DNA from: Peromyscus leucopus
Lineage: Eukaryota > Chordata > Mammalia > Rodentia > Cricetidae
DNA: 64,000 bases
Assembly (NCBI RefSeq): GCF_004664715.2
Contig: NC_051069.1
Location: 73,554,647-73,618,646 of the forward strand
Direction: 5' to 3'
Shown here: one piece after another, positions 24,155 through 35,796 of the stretch
Position numbering within the stretch: the stretch's first letter is position 1
Layout: each line of letters begins with the position of its first letter
Notes under the pieces: model-generated
The model's database searches: none
Seen by the model: the letters and a program-made list of their open reading frames with translations, nothing else
Told to the model about the DNA's origin: nothing
Made by a program: the position numbers and the translations under genes

Positions 24155-24335
24155 ATTATTTTATTATTATTATTGTGGGTGTGTGGGCACACATGTGGGT
24201 GAATAGGGGCATGTGTGTCACAGTGTGTATGTAGAGGTCAGAGGAAAATTCCACCTGAGGGTCTAAGACTCAAACTAAGGTTCTCCGGCTTACATAAAAA
24301 TTACTTTCATGACTGAGCCATCTCACCAGTCCACT
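24155..24335 (-). mobile_element. B3-type SINE
   Basis: 'gtagaggtcagaggaaaatt' and 'catgactgagccatctcacc' mark a reversed tRNA-derived SINE with a TG-rich tail. Confidence 0.7.
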
Positions 24336-24455
24336 ATATCCATTTTTAAAGTAAGATTAACAGTATATGGCTGTCATTAAGAAGAATTTGTGAGCAAATG
24401 TAAATATCGCTCTGAAGTTAAACCAGTCCATGAAAATTTCTGGAGAGGTATATTT

Positions 24456-24456
<1 letters not shown>

Positions 24457-24499
<43 letters not shown>
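24457..24499. repeat. (TG)n microsatellite
   Basis: About 42 bp of perfect TG dinucleotides. Confidence 0.95.
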
Positions 24500-24735
24500 T
24501 GTGTATACTTATGTCCATTTATACAAAAGAGAATAAGATTCTCTTTTGAGAACCTCACAATAAAAGTTCCAGGGGAAGATGTGCCCTATGTTTTTATAGT
24601 ATGGTGTTTCTAAGTTACAAGGTTGTTAATTAATCTTCTTCACTTCCTTTTCCTTTTAGGCATGCTTCTGTATGCTCCAACCAGTAAACCTATTTCAATA
24701 CTCATTTACTCTTCTATGTAACAATATGTAACATA

Positions 24736-24739
<4 letters not shown>

Positions 24740-24779
<40 letters not shown>
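24740..24779. repeat. (AC)n microsatellite
   Basis: About 40 bp of perfect AC dinucleotides, 240 bp from the TG tract on the same strand. The flanking unassigned sequence at 24500-24961 shows nothing else. Confidence 0.95.
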
Positions 24780-24780
<1 letters not shown>

Positions 24781-24961
24781 CCCTTTCATGTATATATGCC
24801 TTACATATATTTTTCCCGGTCTAAGTATCTATAGCTCTGTAGGTAAATAAAATTATTGTTGAAAATCTACATATTCAAACACACTGTTATAATGTGGGAA
24901 CTTAGAAATTATAGGTAGTTGTCATTTCATCCCTTAATTAATATTCATTTCTAAAATATTT

Positions 24962-25177
24962 ATTTTTTTTATTTTATGTATCTTAATTTTTGCCTACATA
25001 TATGTTCTGTGCACATCATGTGTGCTTGGTGTCTGTGGATGCTAGAAGGTGGTATTGAATTCTTAGGAACTGGAGATATGGATGGTTCTGAACTGCCATG
25101 TGAGTGTTGGGAATCAAACCAGGATTCTCTACAAAAACAGCAATGCTCTTAAATATTCAGCCATCTCTCCACTCCTG
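24962..25177 (-). mobile_element. B2/B3-type SINE
   Basis: 'gtgtctgtggatgctagaag', 'gaactgccatgtgagtgttg', 'ggaatcaaaccaggattctc', 'tcagccatctctccactcc' follow a reversed B2/B3. Confidence 0.75.
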
Positions 25178-25614
25178 AAAATTAATATCTTTACTGGTTC
25201 AAGACAATCATACTGTTTGTTGGATTATATCTAAAAGTAAAACTCTCAGACATTAACACAGGCACTTCCTGTGCATCACTGCCTCACTGTTGCTTCTGGT
25301 GGTTTTTATATATAGCAGCAGCCTGTGGAAGAGTGTGTACTTTGGTCTTCCATGAGCTTTACACCTTAATTCTCTTTTGGGGGCACTGGGAATTTTTTTG
25401 ATAACTCAGCTTGGAGATATTAAAACATTATTTAGTATAGTATTTTTTTTTATACTTTAGGATTTTTTTCCTGAGTAGGACAATCTATTTGGAGAAGGGC
25501 TGGTTTTGATAGAAATATCATGACACTGAAGATCTATGTATGTATGTTAATAACGTATTTGTGATTTGGATGTGCAATCGTACATAGTTTAAAAAAGGTT
25601 AAAATAGAGTTTGT
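25178..25614. other. unassigned intergenic sequence
   Basis: No recognised feature. Confidence 0.4.
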
Positions 25615-25797
25615 CAGAGGCTGTAGAGATGCTTCAGTGGTTAAGAGCACTTGCTGCTCTTGAAGAGAACCTAGATTCAGTTCTTAGCACCTACATCATG
25701 CAGCTCACAAACACCTGTAACTCCAGTTCCAGAGAATGTGATGCCTCTTCTGGCATGAGCATGCACCAGCACTCAATGTGGTACAGATATATACATT

Positions 25798-25893
<96 letters not shown>

Positions 25894-25910
25894 TACAAAC
25901 TTTAAAGTCT
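25615..25910 (+). mobile_element. B3-type SINE with expanded (TC)n(AC)n tail
   Basis: Full body from 'gaggctgtagagatgcttca' through 'ttaagagcacttgctgctct' and 'aactccagttccagagaatg'. The 3' end carries (TC)n at 25799-25857 followed directly by (AC)n to 25890. Frames through this tail are artefacts. Confidence 0.85.
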
Positions 25911-27041
25911 GGGGATATAGAATGTGATTTCCTTCACTATGGTATATAGAGCTTTTTTCCCCCTATAAATGAATTACGTTGTCAGTAGCAGCCAAACCAA
26001 GCTTCCACCTTGAAAACGATATTGAACAATAATTACATCTGTATACAAAGTTGAACTGATGTGGAAGTTTAAAGGAGTCGGTTACATTTTTTCTGTTTTC
26101 ACTTTGGACAAATGTTCCAGAGGGCAGCAAAACTTCAACCTCAAACTTACTGGTACATCTTGGAGAAGGAGTCCTCTGAGCAAGTCAGACCCATGATTCC
26201 TCTCCATTTTTAATTCAGTTTATTTTAATCCAGTACTTCTGTCTCATGCTGGATGAAAATAAGCACATGATTTGGCCCTAGCCAAAGACGTATATGGAGC
26301 AGAAAGAATAAGCTAATATTTAATTACAGCATACCATGAGTCAATATTTCACTAATCATTTTCCTGGGCAATAACCTATCGTATCCTGAACCAGATGAGG
26401 GAGTCCTTAATTTGGAGTCCTGAAGCTAGCTAGGAACAAAGTTAATCCTCCTACTTTGAGTGCAGTCTTGCAGATCTTAATTTGCATTTTTACCAAGTTA
26501 ATCCTTCAAGTCAGAAGTTGAGAACCTGAGATGCCCTATAACAAAATAATGAAGAAATGGATAAAATGGAAGTAAGGCCTCAGACATCACTGGAAGAGAC
26601 AGACACCATAGATTTACTGAGGTTCCAGAAATCATAAAGAATTTCTTATCATGAACTTTAAAGAACCTGTGTGATATTTTCCAACCTAATTTTATGAGTG
26701 ATGAAAACAAGCTTGAAGAAGTTAAGTGGCTTTTTACAAATGACCATATGATGAAAGACAGAGCCACATTGACCTCGGACCTGCTCACCTCACCATAGTT
26801 CCCCTCTTCTCTACTCATGATTTGTTTGTTTTATCACAACCAAGATATTCTCTTCTTTACTGGCATCCATTTCTTCAACTGTCCCCTGAAACATATCGTT
26901 TGGATTACATGATGTGGGAACATTTTTCTTTCTTTTCTCTCAGAGCAAATTTTAATATGAAGCTAAAGGGAAAATCAGCTATGGAACTATTGGCTTTCCA
27001 AAACTCTGGCTCATGATTAAAATAAAACAAAAAGATGAGAG
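25911..27041. other. unassigned intergenic sequence
   Basis: About 1.1 kb without recognised repeats or genes. A 106-codon minus frame at 26498-26818 resembles nothing I know. Confidence 0.4.
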
Positions 27042-27402
27042 CAAATTTGTAGCTGGATTTTTCTTTGGGCTGCCAGCTCACAAATAAGGATACAGACACT
27101 TATTATTAATTATGAAAGCTCAGTCTTAGCTTAGGCTTGTTCCTAACTAGTTCTTATAACTTAAAATAACCCATATTTTTTAGTCAATGTTCTGTCATGT
27201 GGCTCGATACCTCATCTCTCCGAAATGCCTTTCCTGTTTCCTTCGAGTCTGGCTGACAACTCTGCCTTTCTTCTTCCCAGAGATCTCTCTGTGCCTAGGA
27301 GTCCCACCTACCTTTCCTGCCTAATTGGCCATTTGGCTTTTTATCACACCAATCACAGCAACACATATTCACACAGTGTACAAATATCTCACAACCCAAA
27401 TT
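27042..27402 (-). mobile_element. solo LTR, copy 3, TSD CAAATT
   Basis: LTR at 27048-27396 (349 bp), minus orientation, between perfect caaatt repeats at 27042-27047 and 27397-27402. It starts tgtagctgg. The far end has drifted from the family head. Shares 'aaaataacccat' and 'ccacctacctttcctgcc' with copy 1. Confidence 0.85.
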
Positions 27403-27439
27403 TAATATAGCATGGTAAACGGTGATTAGCAAAGAAGGT

Positions 27440-27875
27440 GGAGCTTGGGAAGGTAGCTCAGTGGGAGAATTGCTTCCTGCTCAAATAGGAGGATTTGATT
27501 TAGAATTGCTAGCACCATGCATTGTACTCTGGGGTTTATTAACAACAATAATGATGGAAATGAAGTCTGGAAGGAGATGTGCTGTCGAGTCCTGCAGGTA
27601 GCAGGATGTGGATAAGATCAAAATACATTGTATATGTGAATAAAATTTTCAAAGAAAAACTGAAAAAATTGTTTCAAAAAGCATAGCATATCAGTGATAT
27701 GCAGTGCTAAGGGACAGAGGTAGGTGGACCTCCAGAGTTCACAGGCTAGCCACTCCAGCCTAAATAGCAAGGTCTAGGTTCAGAGAGAGACCTACCTCAA
27801 AATAATAAAGTGGAGAGTGATAAAGGCACTGGATATGGCGTGTAGCCTGCGTATTGATACACATATATAAGGAAC
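27440..27875 (+). mobile_element. B4-type SINE fragments
   Basis: A tRNA-like head ('aaggtagctcagtgggagaa') is followed by diverged text and then by the B1-like middle of B4 ('tccagagttcacaggctagc', 'gttcagagagagacctacct'). Could be one disrupted copy or two fragments. Confidence 0.5.
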
Positions 27876-27886
27876 AAGCAGATGAA

Positions 27887-28310
27887 GGACTGGAGACTTA
27901 ACTTAGTGGTTAAAAGCATGCACCGTTCTTGCAGAATAATTTGTATTTGGTTCCGAGCTTGGGTAGCTCACAATTGACTGTAACTCCAGCTCCTGGGGAT
28001 CAGATGTTCCTTCCTTTCCTTTTTTTTTTTTTTTTTTTTTTTTTTTGGTTTTTCGAGACAGGGTTTCTCTGTGTAGTTTTGGTGCCTGTCCTGGATCTCG
28101 CTCTGTAGATCAGGTTGGCCTCGAACTCACAGAGATCAGCCTGGCTCTGCCCCCCACCCCAAGTGCTGGGATTAAAGTCATGTGCCACCATTGCCCGGCC
28201 AGATGTCCTTTCCTGACTCCTTAGGTATTTGCACTCGCATGCACATATCGCACCCTCAGACACCTCAGACCCACACAAATAACACATAACTAAAAAATAA
28301 ATCTTAAAGA
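27887..28310 (+). mobile_element. B3-type SINE split by a B1
   Basis: Left half: 'ggactggagacttaacttag', 'aactccagctcctggggatc'. Right half: 'ctccttaggtatttgcactc' and an AAATAAATC tail. The halves join logically if the B1 at 28014-28200 is removed. Confidence 0.8.
28014..28200 (-). mobile_element. B1 SINE nested in B3
   Basis: Long T run (about 28019-28046) then 'gagacagggtttctctgtgt', 'ggcctcgaactcacagagat', 'agtgctgggattaaagtc', 'ccattgcccggcc'. Flanking 'agatgttccttcc' and 'agatgtcctttcc' look like a degraded TSD. Confidence 0.9.
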
Positions 28311-29490
28311 AAGAATAGATGGGTTTTTTTTGCATAGTTTTTGGGCTGCATTCTGATTGTGGGTTCTACATCTGAGGTGACACTCAAAGAAAGTGGAAGA
28401 ATACATTGCTTTTGCAAGTAAGAGTCTCATGATTGCCATGCCTGCACTGAGGGAAGGATGTATTTGCATCAGCAGCAATAAGTATTCTGGGAATTGGTTT
28501 TCTATTGCTTTTAGAATGGAATATTCGTACCTTTCATGTCCCACAGAGGATAATATGGTGAGATAGTGTTTCTACTCTCACATGTATAAACTCCTCAGAT
28601 ACTGACCACACCATTTAGGCAGTGCTGCTTTCAGCTGGCTAGAGGCTAGAATCCTTCATTTCTCCTCCATCCCTTCCTCTTGGCTCCCTGGACTTTGTCT
28701 GCATTTCCTTCCTGGCTCAAGATAAACAGCAGCTGTTCTGAGGACCAGTGAACTATCCACTCATGGCATGACTGAATTCTGTACGCTTTCCCATCATGCC
28801 CTCAGTTTTCAGTTGAGCATCAGCTTCCTGTGACCTAAGGACTGTAAGTGTTAACAGTGTCAGAGCAGCACCACACCCCAGGACTCGCTGCCCTGGCTTT
28901 TGTGGACTCCTTGAGGTCCTTTCCCAGCAGCTGTTTTCTTGCTCTTCTGGTTGTTTAGTCATTGCTCACACAGCTATGCCTTTGAACTCTGGAATTCCGA
29001 CTCAGAGATTCTTCTGCATCCAACTGAATCATGGGCTCAAGGACAGCAAGTGTGCGCTTTCTTTCACTGCTTTGGACTGTCTATTTATCATAGTTTTCTC
29101 TAAATTGTTCCTTCCTTTCCTCTCGGCTGAGGTTACTGTTCTCTTGTTCACATTATATTTTTTTCTTTATTTCAGGATGTTTTGTTTTATTTTTCACACA
29201 CTCCTAGAGAAATTAAAAATTAAAAAAAAAAGATAAACGGAAGAAATGCTTCTTCTTTGCCCGAGGAAATCCCACATTCAGGCAGACTGAACATTTTATA
29301 CCATGATGGTCAGCAACACAAGGGTCCTCCCAGCTCCAGGATGCCACTGTCCTGTTTGTTCCTGTGGCTGCTCTTTAGCCAGCTCTGAGTGAGGACGATT
29401 GTTAAGTTCTGTGCTTTAAATTTTTTTTTGACTCACTCCTTTTCACATCATTCTCCTTTTTGTCCAAATACTTTCCCTTTTAGTATGATT
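28311..29490. other. unassigned intergenic sequence
   Basis: No recognised repeat. Frames of 84-86 codons at 28290-28544 (minus) and 28976-29236 (plus) have no family I recognise. Confidence 0.4.
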
Positions 29491-29493
29491 CTC

Positions 29494-29531
<38 letters not shown>

Positions 29532-29746
29532 AGATTTATTTATTTATATTTTAACATTGTATGCTCATGGTGTCTTGTCTGCGTTTATATCCATGGACCA
29601 CAAACATGTGTAGTGCTCTCAGCAGCCAAAAGGGCATGTTGGATCCCCTGGAGTTACAGACTGTTGTGAGCTGCCAGGTTTGTGGAACCCTGACCTTCTG
29701 TAAGAGCCACAAGTGATCTTAACTGCTGAGTCATCCCCCTGGCCCC
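29490..29746 (-). mobile_element. (CT)n followed by B2/B3-type SINE
   Basis: CT tract (29490-29531), then 'agatttatttatttatattt', 'gttggatcccctggagttac', 'ttgtgagctgccaggtttgt', 'ctgctgagtcatccccctgg', a reversed SINE with its tail on the left. Confidence 0.8.
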
Positions 29747-30649
29747 CAAATTTTCTCTTTTAGCCAACACAAAATAAGTAGATAGAATTTACAGGAAGAA
29801 AATTTACTATTTGCACTGTTCTGAACCCCAGATGCACACCTAGTCCCGTCTGAAAGGGTCTGGTTTCCTCTGACAAAAGCCAGTTTTTAGCACCTACGTT
29901 CTCAAATCATTCTGTTCTGTATTTGGAGTCATAATTCCACTATCTCCCAGTTTTTATTCATTTTATTTATGCATTCTGTAACTCAAAATATGTAAGTATT
30001 TTGTCGCTCAATACTTAAAAGCTCTTGGTTCCATCACTCATTTTCTCGTATGCTGCTCTCTCTAGTTTCTTTCCTTCAATCCTGAGCTCCTGGGTGATAA
30101 TGCTGCTGCCATTGGCTTTTACTGAAGCTGGTTTGCCCCGAGAGAGGGAATGCTGTCTAGTTTCCATGCCGTCTGGTGCTTTGGCAATGCTGCCATGGTT
30201 GGTCACGTTTCTGCAAGAGGGAGATTCCGGATTTGAATTGGTACCCACCACAGTATCTGCTGTAAAGGACACCCTCAGTATGGGTTTGTGTAGATGTTAA
30301 GGTGACAACTATAATTTAACTGAGGTAACAATTAAAGGTAACTGTAATTCTATAACAAGAGTTATGGTAAAACAGAGATAAAGAAAAGCTGGCTTCTGGT
30401 AGAAGGTAAGAACTTGGAAAACCATTCTTACTCGTAGGAAAGAATAAAACATCTAGGAAAAGCTGAAAATCAAGTCTCTTACACTTGTCAGCTAATTGAG
30501 GTCACAAATCAAATTGCTGCTCCAAAACCTAACAAAGACAGTAAAAATCAGGAGTTATGGCTTATTAGGAAAAAGAGTGCCTGCTGGAGCCAGCAGCTAT
30601 CAGGGGATAGTAATGGTAAGTGTGGACTTTCTTGAGATTGAACATTCCA
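29747..30649. other. unassigned intergenic sequence
   Basis: Antiparallel frames at 30015-30272 (minus) and 30025-30300 (plus) are the only structure. Neither resembles a family I can name. Confidence 0.35.
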
Positions 30650-31330
30650 TGGCTCAGGAGATGGGTACTGGTGGGCACAGCCTCCTGTGAAGTTTACTCT
30701 TAAAGTGCCAACTACCTGCCGGGGGTTAATGCTAGAGAAGGTCCCCTGTGCTGCCAGCAGTAGGTGGTCAAAGTTGCCTTAAGAAATAAAGCCAGATCAT
30801 TCTGTGCCCCTCCCCACTTATTGTGAGCTTGACCTTGTTAGAAAGGAAGTTAGCTCTGGGTTGTTAAGAACAGTAGTTGGTACCTTTCTCTAGCTGAGCC
30901 AGCTCAAAATGGCTTTAGGAACTTCCTTTTCAGGGGATCATTCAGAATGCTGTTGTCCTTTCCCTAGTAAACCTTTCATCTTTTGGAATATTCAAACCCT
31001 GTACATTCTCTTTCATCTTATACATTTGACTGTCACTGACTGGATGCTAAGTAAAGCAGGCTTTCTGTAAGAATATGATACTTACCTAGAAATGTCTGCC
31101 CTGGAGGAAGGGATAGGGTAAGAGAGGAAGGGGTCCTTGCTGCCCAGCTCCATCTGCTCTTATTCTAGCCATTTATTCTTGCTTCTTTGCTTGCTCTAAG
31201 TAAACTCATCATTCCTTGTTCTAGAACTGTTCTGCTTCTGGTTTCTTCTTTTTGGGTGAGCATAAGAATTAAGACTGCTTCTGGGGTCAAGCCCAGAAGA
31301 AGCTGGACACCTCCCCAGTGACAGCCTCAA
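30650..31330 (+). mobile_element. possible old LTR-like relic
   Basis: The stretch 'gtaaactcatcattccttgt' followed by 'gggtgagcataagaatta' near 31200-31270 resembles R-U5 text of rodent LTRs. No ends or TSD could be defined, so this is a weak call. Confidence 0.25.
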
Positions 31331-32144
31331 TAAAACCATTTTCTCAGAACCCACCCAATTGGGTTATCAGAGTTAATAAAATGTCAAGAAGGAAGATGCC
31401 CCATATGAAGCACCTACAGCTGTGAATGTGAGAGGTCTCCCTGTAGTCTAACCCAAGGAACACAGAGCTAAGAATCAATAGTGGGGTCAAGGGCCTGTGG
31501 GACAGGCTCACATCACTGAAGTCTGAAACCTACAGCTAGGCCTTCTTTTATGTCTCACCAGGGTATCAGTGGAGCTTGTAGAAGGAAAAATAAGCAAAGA
31601 ACCCACAGACTTCAGTTCCTGTGTAAGAAAAAAAAATCTCCAGGGAGCTCCAAATACAACAGAAAAGGCAAAAGCAGAGATGTTACAGGAAATGTTAGCC
31701 TCTAATATAAACTAGAGCCAACAGGAAACACAATATAACTCTGACCTAGAACAAAATAAAACTTCACACTTAAGACCCATTTACAGCATTTTCTTTGACC
31801 CAGTAAAATTTGGCTTTCATTGAAATGCTCCAAAGACTGCATATGGAAGTACAGGCTTTCACACCTGGATGCATGTGGGCACACTTGTTTGAGGTAAGAA
31901 TTAGAACCAGATTTCAGGAAAGATCGCAGATTTTTATCTTTCCTCAGAACTGACAAAATTGCAAATGATAAAATCACCAGGGCTTTAAAATCGGGTGATC
32001 TTGTTAGACCTGCAAATGTGAACATGGTCAGCAGGGGCTGGAGGGTGGACTAGGGAGTACTTACTGTAGTCCCAGATGCTGTCAGCTCCTTAAAGAGGCA
32101 ACTGTTTGGGTAGGGAGATGCCCAGCCTCCCGGTGGAGGTCACC

Positions 32145-32275
32145 TCCTCTGGAGTCAGAAAGTGGGGCCTGAAAGCCTGGCCCTACCACTCACTGGCTCG
32201 TCAATTCAGGCCTGTGGTTATCCATCTTGTTTGAACCTCAGTTTCTCCATCTGTCAAATGGAGTGCCCTCTCAGT
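32145..32275 (+). mobile_element. MIR SINE
   Basis: Old mammalian MIR text in order: 'ctggagtcagaaagtggggc', 'ccctaccactcactggct', 'aacctcagtttctccatctg'. Confidence 0.65.
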
Positions 32276-32365
32276 GGGCCGGCCACATGAGAACTGACAC
32301 CAAGGATGCCAGGCACTGGTCCTAATGTCCACATTTAGTAAAAGTCAAGATACACTACACTAGCC

Positions 32366-33110
32366 GTGTGTTCTCCAAAGGCATGTTCAAGTGCTAGCCC
32401 TCAGGGCCTACAGATGCAGTCTTCTTTGAAAATGCTGCGTCTTAGTTACTTTGGGCTTTGCTGTAATAAAATGCCAACAGAAACAACCTGAGGTAGGTAA
32501 AATGTATTTGGGTTCAGCCTGGGAAGGCGGGGCAGAGTCACGACAGCAGGAGCCTGTGGTGATGGACCAGACAGCAAAGAAAAGACAGCTTTAGGAGTTG
32601 GACATTTGGAAAACACACCATTAATAACCAACCCACTTCTACCAAACAGCCATCACCCCTTGAAGGCCCCACAGCCTTCAAAACAGTGTCAAGGCTAGGG
32701 ACCATGTGCTCAAAACCTAAGGCTGTGTAGTACATTCCAGAATCAGACCATGCCACTACGGGTGTCTTTGCAAATCGAGATGTAATTGAAATTGAGGACG
32801 CATTGGATGGGATATACACTAAGTTCAATCCCTGGCACCCTTACCAGAAAGGATGTAGATGTAGACACACAGAGGGAAGAGGGCCATGAGGCCATGGAGG
32901 GGCATCAGGGAATGTCAGCAGCCATTAGAAACTTGGTGAAGACAAGGAAATACCCTTTGTAGAGTCTTCCAGGGGAGTGGACCCATCTCAATTCTTGAAT
33001 CTGGACCTTAAGCCTTGAACAATGAGAATATAAATTAATGCTGTTTTAAGTCATCTAGTTTGTGGTAACCCATCACAGCAGTCCTGGGGGATGAACACAG
33101 TGTGTCCTTT
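32366..33110 (+). mobile_element. MLT1-like MaLR LTR, interrupted
   Basis: Left piece 'gtgctagccctcagggcc' and right piece 'gtctttgcaaatcgagatgt', 'gtagacacacagagggaaga', 'ttaatgctgttttaagtcat', 'agtttgtggtaacccatcac' follow the MLT1 consensus once the inserted 32440-32750 segment is removed. Ancient, highly diverged. Confidence 0.6.
32440..32750 (-). mobile_element. URR1-like element nested in MLT1
   Basis: Reverse URR1-type text: 'cttagttactttgggctttg', 'aataaaatgccaacagaaac', 'ctagggaccatgtgctcaaa'. Ends approximate. Confidence 0.5.
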
Positions 33111-33403
33111 AACTGGTTCATAGCATGCCTTCAAAGCTTGATTGTGGCACAAGAATCAATAATTATGACTAAATGTGTGCATTCATTTTACTGTTACATT
33201 CTACATCTTTAGTTTTAAAAATAAATAAATCAATACGAACCTTTGCCCCACAACATCCGGTATGACTTACCACAAACTGACAAGGGAAAAGGCAGATGCT
33301 CATGGACCTGAGGCTCCGCTGGCAAACATGTAAGGGAGGGAGGGCAGAGGAGGAAGAACAAAAAAGAAAGGAAAAAAAAAAAAGAATTAGAACCAGATTT
33401 CAA

Positions 33404-34240
33404 CACAACAGGAATGTTGAAATATTCAGACTGATCATATAGAGGAGGTATGACTGATGTGCTTCGTAGCTCTACTTTGTGGTAGTGGAAAACAAACAGG
33501 AAAACAGGTGGCATGAGCAGAGAGTGAGAACTCATATTGAACAAGAGCCAGTAGGAAATAGAAAGCACTGCGCCAGTACCATTTGGGGAATTCTATCCAA
33601 TCACAATCAATTGGAATACATGACATTATAAAAAAGAAAATATGTCATCTTCTTTGTAGTTACGCAGAATTTGATGCAATCTACAATGTAACAGGTGGTT
33701 GGGAGAATTATTGCACATACATATGGTACACTTATACTACTAGGATGTTCTGAACATACACAATGATGGAAATATTCTATAATTGCTCAGCACAGTAAGT
33801 GCTAAACTAATTCAAACAACTGAATCCCTTACTTTTTTTAAAATTTGGTACTTGGATTGAACCCAGAACCTGTTGCAAACAAGGCAAGTTCCCTATCTTT
33901 GAACTTTATTGCCAGATCTTCCATTTGAATAATGTAAATACATGTAAATGAGGAAGTATATTAAATTTTATCTTATTTAAATTAATTCTAATTAAAACAG
34001 TTACCATAGCTAATGTTATTTTGGCCAGAATAGCTACAGAATATGCTGGCTTTAAAAAGTGATTTAGACTGATTCAATACAGTGTAGCTGGAGACTATCC
34101 AGTGTAAAAATGTAGTTCCGTGATTATGCACAATTGGATTAAAATTTGTTCATTATCAAATCAGATCACATTCCCAATGGATACAAATGTGCATTCCAAA
34201 ATCAAAGGAGTAAAACCTGAGTTCAGACTTTTAATGGTTT
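33404..34240. other. unassigned sequence with ID-like fragment
   Basis: At 33838-33921, 'tggattgaacccagaacctg' and 'aaggcaagttccctatcttt' resemble a reversed, degraded tRNA-derived ID/B-type head. The rest is unassigned. Confidence 0.4.
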
Positions 34241-35383
34241 TGGTCTAATGAGTTTTTTATTCATATGAATTCCTTTAATCCATCATTTACTGATATACAC
34301 GGCCAGTGTTAACAGGTGCAGAAGGATTTCTCATTTTCCTCACCATTTTCTTCTGCGTAATCAGATAATTTATCTTTCTCAAAACTTTGGGATTTTCTTT
34401 TTTTTAATTTAATTTTATTTTATCTTACAATATAATTTAATTCTACATATCAGCCACAGATTCCCTTGTTCTCCCCCCTCCCACCCCCTCCCCTTCCCCC
34501 AGCCCAGCCCCCATTCCCATCTCCTCCAGGGCAAAGATTCCCCGAGGATTGAGATCAACCTGGTAGAACTCAGTCCAGGCAGGTCCAGTCCCCTCCTCTC
34601 AGGCTGAGCCAAGCATCCCTGCATAAGCCCCAGGTTTCAAACAGCCAACTCATGCACTGAGCACAGAACCTGGTCCCACTGCCTGGATGCCTCCCAAACA
34701 GATCAAGCCAATCAACTGTCTCACCTATTCAGAGGGCCTGATCCAGTTGGGGGCCCCTCAGCCATTGGTTCATGGTTCATGTGTTTCCATTCGTTTGGCT
34801 ATTTGTCCTTGTGCTTTATCCAGCCTTGGTCTCAACAATTCTCACTCATATAAACCCTCCTCTTTCTCACCAATTGGACTCTCAGAGCTCCACCCGGGGC
34901 CTAGCCATGGATCTCTGCATCCAGATCCCTCAGTCATTCGATGGGGTTTCTAGCACGACAATTAGTGTTTGGTCATCCTATCACCAGAGTAGGTCAGTTC
35001 GGGCTGTCTCTCGACCATTGCCAGCAGTCTACTGTGGGGGCATCTTTGTGGATTTCTGTGGGCCTCTCTAGCACTTTGCTTCTTCCTATTCTCATGTGGT
35101 CTTCATTTACCATGATCTCCTATTCCTTGCTCTCCCTCTCTGTTCTTGATCCAGCTGGGATCTCCCACTCCCCCAAGCTCTCTTTCCCTCGACCCTCGCC
35201 CTGCATTACTCCCACTCACGTCCAGGCTGTTCATGTAGATTTCATCCATTTCTCCATCATTGGGCAGTTCCCGTGTCTTTCTTGGGGTCCTGTTTTTTAG
35301 GTAACCTCCCTTGGGTTGTGAGTAGCAGACCAGTCATCCTTGTTCCACATCTAGTATCCTCCTGTGAGTGAGTACATACCATG

Positions 35384-35736
35384 TTTGATAAAGAAAGAAA
35401 TTAAAGACTTCCTAGAGATCAATGAAAAATGAAGACACCACATACCCAAACTTATGGGAGACTATGAAAGCAGTGCTAAGAGGGAAATTCATAGCACTAA
35501 ATGCCCACATAAAGAAGTTGGAGAAATCTCACACTAGTGACTTAACAGCACACCTGAAAGCTCTAGAACAAGAAGAAGCAAAGTCTCCCAGGAAGAATAG
35601 ACACCAGGAAATTATCAAAGTGAGAGCTGAAATCAATAAAATAGAAACAAAGAGAACAATACAAAAAATTAATGAAACAAAGAGTTGGTTCTTTGAGAAA
35701 GTCAACAAGATAGACAAGTCCTTATCCAAACTAACC

Positions 35737-35796
<60 letters not shown>

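Larger units (their letters stand above)
31896..33403 (+). mobile_element. 1,466-bp retroposed segment with 21-bp TSD and poly(A)
   Basis: An identical 21-mer starting aagaattagaaccag occurs at 31896-31916 and 33383-33403. The enclosed 1,466 bp end in an A-rich tail with a final A run at 33373-33382. The geometry is that of L1-driven retroposition. The cargo is not a coding sequence: it carries a MIR (about 32145-32275) and an MLT1-like LTR (about 32366-33110) that is itself interrupted by a URR1-like element. It therefore looks like a copy of an unspliced or long non-coding RNA. The site reads aa-gaatta after 'gaggt', a reasonable L1 endonuclease target. An alternative is coincidence of a 21-bp duplicate, which is unlikely. 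Confidence 0.6.

Noticed and set aside
28290..28544. 84-codon minus frame with protein-like composition
   Set aside because: No family recognised, no supporting structure, short enough for chance.
30015..30300. Antiparallel frames of 85 and 91 codons, possibly a pseudogene fragment
   Set aside because: The minus frame has a protein-like composition, but I could not match it to a family and saw no poly(A), TSD or splice structure.
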